A DNA stretch of 11,031 bases, from contig CALCYA010000052.1 of assembly GCA_937906165.1 (NCBI GenBank), forward strand, positions 1 through 11,031, in the 5' to 3' direction. Source of the DNA: an uncultured Bacteroidales bacterium. GTDB lineage: Bacteria; Bacteroidota; Bacteroidia; Bacteroidales; Bacteroidaceae. The position numbers were made by a program, and so were the translations under genes. Positions 7,319-11,031 of the stretch are shown here, piece after piece. The notes beneath the pieces were generated by a model. The model made no database searches and was not told the origin of the DNA. It saw only the letters and a list, made by a program, of their open reading frames with translations. Every line of letters starts with the position of its first letter. Position 1 is the first letter of the stretch.

Positions 7319-8896
7319 ATGAAGATCAAGAAACAAAGAGTCTCACCACGTCAGAAGATGATCAATCTGATGTACGTTCTTTTGATGGCAATGCTTGCCT
7401 TGAACGTATCTTCGGACGTGCTCCACGGTTTTACGCTTGTTGACGAGAGCCTCTCGAAGAGTGCTGTAAACACCATCAAGCAGAACGACATGCTGTACGA
7501 CGCATTCGACAAGAACCTTGAGCAGAACCCCGAGAAGGTACGAGACTGGTACGAGCGCGCAATGGAAGTGAAAAGACTCTCCAATGAACTGTACGACTAT
7601 GCCAACGAGCTCAAGACCCGCATAGCAAAGAAGGCCGACGGTGAGGAGGGTGACTACACTAACCTCAAGAACCGTGAGGACCTTGAAGCCGCAACTTATG
7701 TTATGCTCACGTCGGGTACCGGAGAGGGACAGGCGCTTTACGATGCGATAACCGGATACCGCACAAAGCTCCTTGAGATGGTAACAGACCCGGCACAACA
7801 GGAAATAATATTGACAAGCCTCAGCACCGATGTTCCAAACAGGGACATATCGCTGCTGAAGAACTGGCAGGAGTACCACTTTGAGAACATGCCTGCGATA
7901 GCAGCCATCACACTGCTCACAAAGATACAGAACGACGTACGTTATGTAGAGGGTGAGGTGCTTCACACACTGTCGAAGAACATCGATATGGGCGATGTGC
8001 GTGTGAACCAGATCCGCGCCCTTGTCATACCCACTTCAAAGAACATTGTACGTGGCGGAAACTTCCAGGCACAGATTATACTTGCAGCTGTGGACTCTAC
8101 ACAGCGCCCGCAGATATATATCGACGACAACCTGCTTGAGTCGGAGCGCGGTGAATACAGCATCGCCTGCAACAGGACCGGTGACTACACCCTCAACGGC
8201 TATATGCTCGTGAACGACGGTTCGGGCTCACAGTCACGTTATGACTTCACACAGAACTACACCGTTGTAGACCCCACCGCAACAGTAAGCGCATCAATGA
8301 TGAACGTGCTATATGCAGGATTCTCAAACCCAGTGAGCATCTCTGTTCCGGGAGTACCTGCCAACAAGATTTCGGCAAACATATCGGCCGGCAGCGGAAG
8401 CATCAAGAGCGACGGCAACGGCGGATATATCGTTGTACCCACAAAGGTTGGCGAGGAGCTGAAGATTGGTGTCACTGCACGTAACGATGCAGGTAACAAC
8501 CAGAGCATGGGTGAGTACACATTCCGCGTGCGCCAGCTACCCGATCCTACACCTTTCATCGAGTACAAGGACAAGGACGGCAACACCCAGCGCTACCGCG
8601 GCGGCAGAGGCCTGAGCAAACAGGACCTCATGAGTTCCAACGGTATTGTGGCAGCCATTGATGACGGATTGCTGAACATAGGATTCAAGGTCCTCTCTTT
8701 TGAGACCGTATTCTATGACAATATGGGCAACGCAAAGCCTATGAACTCGGACGGCACGAACTTCTCGGCACGCCAGAAGGATATGATGCGCAACCTGAGC
8801 CGTGGCAAGCGTTTCTACATATCACACGTAAAGGCCGTGGGTCCCGACAATGTCGAGCGTCTGCTGCCCACTACACTCGAGGTAATAATTAACTAA
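7319..8896 (+). CDS. gldM: GldM/PorM, T9SS motor shaft spanning the periplasm
   Basis: The protein has 525 residues, close to the family norm of about 515. It starts with the signature RQKMINLMYVLLMAMLALNVS (11-31), which is the single transmembrane helix. In known structures this helix pairs inside the GldL ring. The rest is periplasmic: a helical D1 domain (about 35-220), then beta domains D2 (about 225-318), D3 (about 320-405) and D4 (about 407-525). Conserved landmarks are the NVLYAGFSNPVSISVPGVP segment (329-347) and the C-terminal FYISHVKAVGPDNVERLLP (499-517). The D4 end is thought to touch the GldK/GldN ring and pass on motor torque. It is followed 21 bases later by gldN. No truncation or frameshift is seen. 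Confidence 0.95.
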   Translation: MKIKKQRVSPRQKMINLMYVLLMAMLALNVSSDVLHGFTLVDESLSKSAVNTIKQNDMLYDAFDKNLEQNPEKVRDWYERAMEVKRLSNELYDYANELKTRIAKKADGEEGDYTNLKNREDLEAATYVMLTSGTGEGQALYDAITGYRTKLLEMVTDPAQQEIILTSLSTDVPNRDISLLKNWQEYHFENMPAIAAITLLTKIQNDVRYVEGEVLHTLSKNIDMGDVRVNQIRALVIPTSKNIVRGGNFQAQIILAAVDSTQRPQIYIDDNLLESERGEYSIACNRTGDYTLNGYMLVNDGSGSQSRYDFTQNYTVVDPTATVSASMMNVLYAGFSNPVSISVPGVPANKISANISAGSGSIKSDGNGGYIVVPTKVGEELKIGVTARNDAGNNQSMGEYTFRVRQLPDPTPFIEYKDKDGNTQRYRGGRGLSKQDLMSSNGIVAAIDDGLLNIGFKVLSFETVFYDNMGNAKPMNSDGTNFSARQKDMMRNLSRGKRFYISHVKAVGPDNVERLLPTTLEVIIN

Positions 8897-8917
8897 AACA
8901 GAACAAACAATAAAGTT

Positions 8918-10030
8918 ATGCAATACATAAGCCGATTACTACTCGTCCTGTCGTTCCTGCTTGTAGCACAGGCTACAGTGGCACAGCCACCTGCACGCCA
9001 GAGAGAGAACGCAAAGAAGGTGAGAAAGTCAGAAGGTTCTTCCGCTGCCTTTACAGGCCTGAGCGAAAGGGCAAAGAGCCAGTACCCGGGCACTGTTACG
9101 CCCCAGGAGGTTGAATGGAAACGTGACGTATACAGGGTGCTCGACCTTGAAAAGGAGAAGAACGCATCGCTCTACTACCCCGTTGAGCCTATGGGCGGAA
9201 ATATGAACCTTTTCACATTCCTCTTCCAGAACATCATCAATGGCAACATAACTGCATACGAGTACAGCCTCGACGGTTACGAGTCCTTTACCGAGGAGAA
9301 CGCAGTTGACCCTAAACTGATACTTGATGACTACCGCATCATGTATGAGGAGCAGGACGGGGAGATTGTAGTGAACAAGAGCGACGTGCCCAGTGCCGAG
9401 GTTCTCAGCTACTACGTAAAGGAGAGCCACTACTACGACAACAAGACCGGAACATTCGGGAAACGCATCACTGCACTCTGCCCGGTACTTCACCGTACAG
9501 GCGACGAGTTCTCAACACAGGTTACAAAATACCCCATGTTCTGGCTTAACTATGACGAGATAGCACAACTGCTCGCACAGCAGAGCGTGATGACAAGCAG
9601 CCTCAACAACGTATCATCAATGAGCCTCGACGACTACTTCACAAAAGGCGCATACGACGGCGAGATATACAAGACTGTGAACCTGCGCAACCTTGCAATC
9701 TCACAGTATTGCGAGGACTCTACTGCTGTCAAGAAAGAGCAACAGAAGATTGAACAGCAGCTCAAGGACTTCCGCACCAACCTATGGAACACAAAGACCG
9801 TTGCCGAGATTCGTCAGGACTCTATCGATGCGGCCATAAAGGCAGCCAACGACTCCATAGAGGCTGCAAAGAACCCTGTAGAGAAGCCCAAGAGAAAGCT
9901 CACACGCAGAGAGCAGAAAGCAAAAGAGGAGAAGAGTGAACCCAAAGTAGAGAAGAAGAGCAAGAGTAAAAGCGAGGGCAGCAAATCAAACAGCGGTGCC
10001 CGAGTATCGGTACGACGCACACGCAGATAA
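8918..10030 (+). CDS. gldN: GldN/PorN, T9SS periplasmic ring protein with basic tail
   Basis: The 370-residue protein has a Sec signal peptide cleaved near residue 22 (ATVA before Gln). The GldN core covers about residues 56-295, with typical segments VEWKRDVYRVLDLEKEKNASLYYPVEP (65-91), LFTFLFQNIINGNITAYEY (98-116), KESHYYDNKTGTFGKRITALCPV (168-190) and PMFWLNYDEI (206-215). GldN binds GldK to build the periplasmic ring and contacts GldM. From about residue 296 the chain becomes helical and then strongly basic and low in complexity (about 317-370: many Lys, Ser, Arg, Glu, ending RRTRR). Such a tail occurs on a number of GldN homologues but varies greatly in length. This is the last gene of the core cluster; no strong terminator follows it. 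Confidence 0.94.
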   Translation: MQYISRLLLVLSFLLVAQATVAQPPARQRENAKKVRKSEGSSAAFTGLSERAKSQYPGTVTPQEVEWKRDVYRVLDLEKEKNASLYYPVEPMGGNMNLFTFLFQNIINGNITAYEYSLDGYESFTEENAVDPKLILDDYRIMYEEQDGEIVVNKSDVPSAEVLSYYVKESHYYDNKTGTFGKRITALCPVLHRTGDEFSTQVTKYPMFWLNYDEIAQLLAQQSVMTSSLNNVSSMSLDDYFTKGAYDGEIYKTVNLRNLAISQYCEDSTAVKKEQQKIEQQLKDFRTNLWNTKTVAEIRQDSIDAAIKAANDSIEAAKNPVEKPKRKLTRREQKAKEEKSEPKVEKKSKSKSEGSKSNSGARVSVRRTRR

Positions 10031-10056
10031 ACATTTTTACCGAATTTTTTGTTTAT
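10027..10056 (+). terminator. Weak A/T hairpin after gldN (doubtful terminator)
   Basis: ATAAACA at 10027-10033, which includes the gldN stop codon, can pair with TGTTTAT at 10050-10056 over a 16-base loop. The stem has only one G-C pair and overlaps the -33 box of the next promoter. It is a poor terminator, so some transcription may continue into the next gene. Confidence 0.25.
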
Positions 10057-10079
10057 TTACTTATTTTATCGTTCTTTTG
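10048..10079 (+). promoter_or_regulatory. Bacteroidota-type promoter of the last gene
   Basis: TTTG at 10048-10051, a 20-base spacer, and TTCTTTTG at 10072-10079 match the TTTG-N(19-21)-TANNTTTG architecture with one mismatch in the -7 box. Transcription would start around 10086-10088, leaving a leader of about 80 bases before the ATG at 10166. Confidence 0.65.
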
Positions 10080-10091
10080 TGGCATAAAATA

Positions 10092-10137
10092 GGTATTGGA
10101 ACAGCATTGTAATACCAAAACCGTATACAATGCTGTT
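10092..10137 (+). promoter_or_regulatory. Two crossing inverted repeats in the leader of the last gene
   Basis: GGTATT (10092-10097) pairs with AATACC (10111-10116). AACAGCATTGTA (10100-10111) pairs with TACAATGCTGTT (10126-10137), a perfect 12-bp inverted repeat. The right arm of the first stem lies inside the loop of the second and shares base 10111 with it, so the two stems cross: they must either exclude each other or form a pseudoknot. Both fall inside the predicted leader. The 12-bp palindrome could instead be an operator for a dimeric repressor. Confidence 0.5.
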
Positions 10138-10165
10138 TCTGTTTAATAATTTAAAGACAAAAACC

Positions 10166-10786
10166 ATGAAGAAATTTTTTGGAATCCTTGCGATTATCAC
10201 ACTCTTTACAGCAGCTCCTGCTGCAGCTCAGTTCAACTGGGGTATCAAGGCCGGTGTAAACCTTGCACAGAAGCCATCGGACATTGAGGACGTAAAGGGC
10301 AAGACAGGTTGGTTTGTAGGTCCTATGGCAAAGTTCACATTGCCAATCGTAGGCCTTGGCCTTGAGGCAAACCTCCTTTATTCACAGTCAAGCACAGAGG
10401 TACAGGGCGAGACAATCGAAAGAAAGACAGTAGACCTTCCCGTTTACCTCCGCTATGAGTTCTCACTCCCAGTAGTGAACAAGTTCCTTGAGCCATTCCT
10501 CGCTGTAGGTCCACAGTGGAGCTGGAACGTAGGTGACAAGACATTCTCTGTAGGAAATATTCTGGCAGGCAGCCAGAACTTCTCGGAGTACACATTGAGA
10601 AGCAGCAACCTCAGCCTCAACCTCGGCCTTGGTGCTATCGTTCTTGACCACATTCAGGTTCATGCAAACTACAACATCGCATTGGGCAGCACCAGCGACT
10701 ATCGCGAGGCTACAGATGCAGCTTTGAACCTTGTTACAAAGTCCAAGACAAATACCTGGCAGGTATCTGTTGCATATATCTTCTAA
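10166..10786 (+). CDS. Outer-membrane beta-barrel protein, PF13568-like (PorT-family type)
   Basis: From ATG 10166 the product is 206 residues. An in-frame ATG at 10130 would add 12 residues (MLFLFNNLKTKT) but lies inside the leader palindrome and spoils the signal peptide, so it is rejected. The signal peptide ends AAPAAAQ. The mature protein starts FNWGIKAGVNLAQ, the usual first strand of small Bacteroidota barrels (WG.KAG.N.S). It continues with amphipathic strands (GLGLEANLLYSQSS, VDLPVYLRYEF, FLEPFLAVGPQWSW, NLSLNLGLGAIVLDHIQVHANYN) and ends in the aromatic VAYIF. Databases often label this family PorT, after a T9SS barrel of P. gingivalis. The place beside the T9SS core is suggestive, but the sequence alone does not show it to be PorT. 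It has its own promoter and terminator. Confidence 0.8.
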   Translation: MKKFFGILAIITLFTAAPAAAQFNWGIKAGVNLAQKPSDIEDVKGKTGWFVGPMAKFTLPIVGLGLEANLLYSQSSTEVQGETIERKTVDLPVYLRYEFSLPVVNKFLEPFLAVGPQWSWNVGDKTFSVGNILAGSQNFSEYTLRSSNLSLNLGLGAIVLDHIQVHANYNIALGSTSDYREATDAALNLVTKSKTNTWQVSVAYIF

Positions 10787-10807
10787 AGGTTGAAGAACAA
10801 ACCAACA

Positions 10808-10839
10808 CAAAGGCTCCTTGCATCAGCAAGGAGCCTTTG
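10808..10839 (+). terminator. Terminator with perfect 13-bp stem
   Basis: CAAAGGCTCCTTG (10808-10820) pairs perfectly with CAAGGAGCCTTTG (10827-10839) around the loop CATCAG. The CTTTG on the right arm and the following TTG supply only a short T-tract. It lies 21 bases after the barrel gene and is the first strong terminator after the start of the T9SS cluster. Confidence 0.88.
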
Positions 10840-10846
10840 TTGTATA

Positions 10847-10868
10847 TTAACGTGAGTTCGATATAAGC
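10847..10868. repeat. 22-bp inverted copy of the left-edge repeat core
   Basis: This block, with centre ACGTGAGTTCGATAT, is the exact reverse complement of bases 31-52. An ATAT lies just outside the core in both copies with a one-base shift, so the similarity runs slightly past 22 bp. It starts 7 bases after the terminator stem. Confidence 0.85.
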
Positions 10869-10883
10869 AAAAACCGCGGAAAA

Positions 10884-10956
10884 TGTCATGCTGGAACGAA
10901 GTGAAGCATCTCAAGAACGTGAAATGAGAGATTCCTCACATATGTTCGGAATGACA
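10884..10956. repeat. Palindromic intergenic repeat with TGTCAT ends
   Basis: The left arm 10884-10912 (TGTCATGCTGGAACG...ATCTC) and the right arm 10928-10956 are imperfect inverted repeats, 29 bases each, matching at 20 of 29 positions by eye and perfectly over the outer six (TGTCAT/ATGACA). The middle is 15 bases. No reading frame is present. It resembles the TGTCAT-bounded hairpin repeats scattered between genes in many Bacteroidota. Confidence 0.6.
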
Positions 10957-10976
10957 AGTACGCGAAAACACCGGAT

Positions 10977-11031
10977 TGTCATCCCGACAGAGCGTAGCGA
11001 CGAGGGATCTCTGAATCCGCGAATAATGAGA
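10977..11031. repeat. Second TGTCAT-type repeat, cut by the window end
   Basis: TGTCATCCCGAC at 10977-10988 is the exact reverse complement of bases 1-12. It continues into a GAGCG/CGAGGGATCTC stretch similar in style to the preceding element. The right arm is missing because the window ends. Confidence 0.5.

Noticed and set aside
7343..7966. A 207-codon open frame on the minus strand inside gldM
   Set aside because: It lies wholly over a well-conserved GldM coding frame, its protein is rich in Cys/Val/Leu with no recognisable domain, and such frames are common opposite GC-rich genes.
10130..10165. Upstream ATG as the start of the terminal barrel protein
   Set aside because: It overlaps the leader palindrome and would put a 12-residue extension before a complete signal peptide that begins at 10166.
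31..10868. The flanking inverted repeats as ends of a composite transposon or genomic island
   Set aside because: No transposase, integrase or target-site duplication is visible, and the interior is a core secretion locus. The repeats are modular and look like dispersed intergenic elements.
1..11031. CRISPR array, tRNA or rRNA genes, phage genes
   Set aside because: No regularly spaced repeats, no cloverleaf-like sequence with CCA-type acceptor ends, and no phage or ribosomal RNA signatures were seen on either strand.

Overview
The window comes from a member of the phylum Bacteroidota, most likely order Bacteroidales; the family cannot be fixed from the sequence. The evidence is a complete type IX secretion system (T9SS) core cluster, lipoproteins and beta-barrels of Bacteroidales-type families (PCMD, calycin-like, OMP beta-barrel), promoters with the Bacteroidota -7 box (TANNTTTG) in place of E. 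coli-like -10 boxes, and weak Shine-Dalgarno signals. Every recognised gene is on the + strand.

Layout. (1) 1-695: a truncated intergenic repeat, then a small AT-rich lipoprotein gene of unknown function (142-627) with its own terminator. (2) 696-993: a gene-free spacer with several inverted repeats, ending in a promoter. (3) 994-4020: a three-gene operon encoding a PCMD-domain surface-type lipoprotein, an outer-membrane beta-barrel, and a secreted protein with two nearly identical calycin-like repeats and a short C-terminal T9SS-type sorting signal. It is closed by a strong GAAA-loop terminator. (4) 4173-10030: the T9SS core operon porP/sprF - gldK/porK - gldL/porL - gldM/porM - gldN/porN, with short or overlapping junctions. 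(5) 10048-10839: a separately promoted beta-barrel protein whose leader can form two crossing hairpins, closed by a 13-bp-stem terminator. (6) 10847-11031: a block of intergenic repeats, including a perfect inverted copy of the 22-bp core found at the left edge.

How the genes work together. GldL and GldM form the proton-driven inner-membrane motor. GldM reaches across the periplasm to the GldK/GldN ring under the outer membrane, and the PorP/SprF barrel is the outer-membrane partner of GldK. The calycin-like protein ends in what looks like a T9SS C-terminal sorting signal, so it may be a substrate of the machine encoded just downstream. The PCMD lipoprotein and the barrel beside it may form a cell-surface assembly with it; this last point is inference.

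Nothing here amounts to a clearly new system. The best leads are the candidate T9SS cargo operon next to the secretion core, the flanking 22-bp inverted repeats, and the crossing hairpins in the leader of the last gene.
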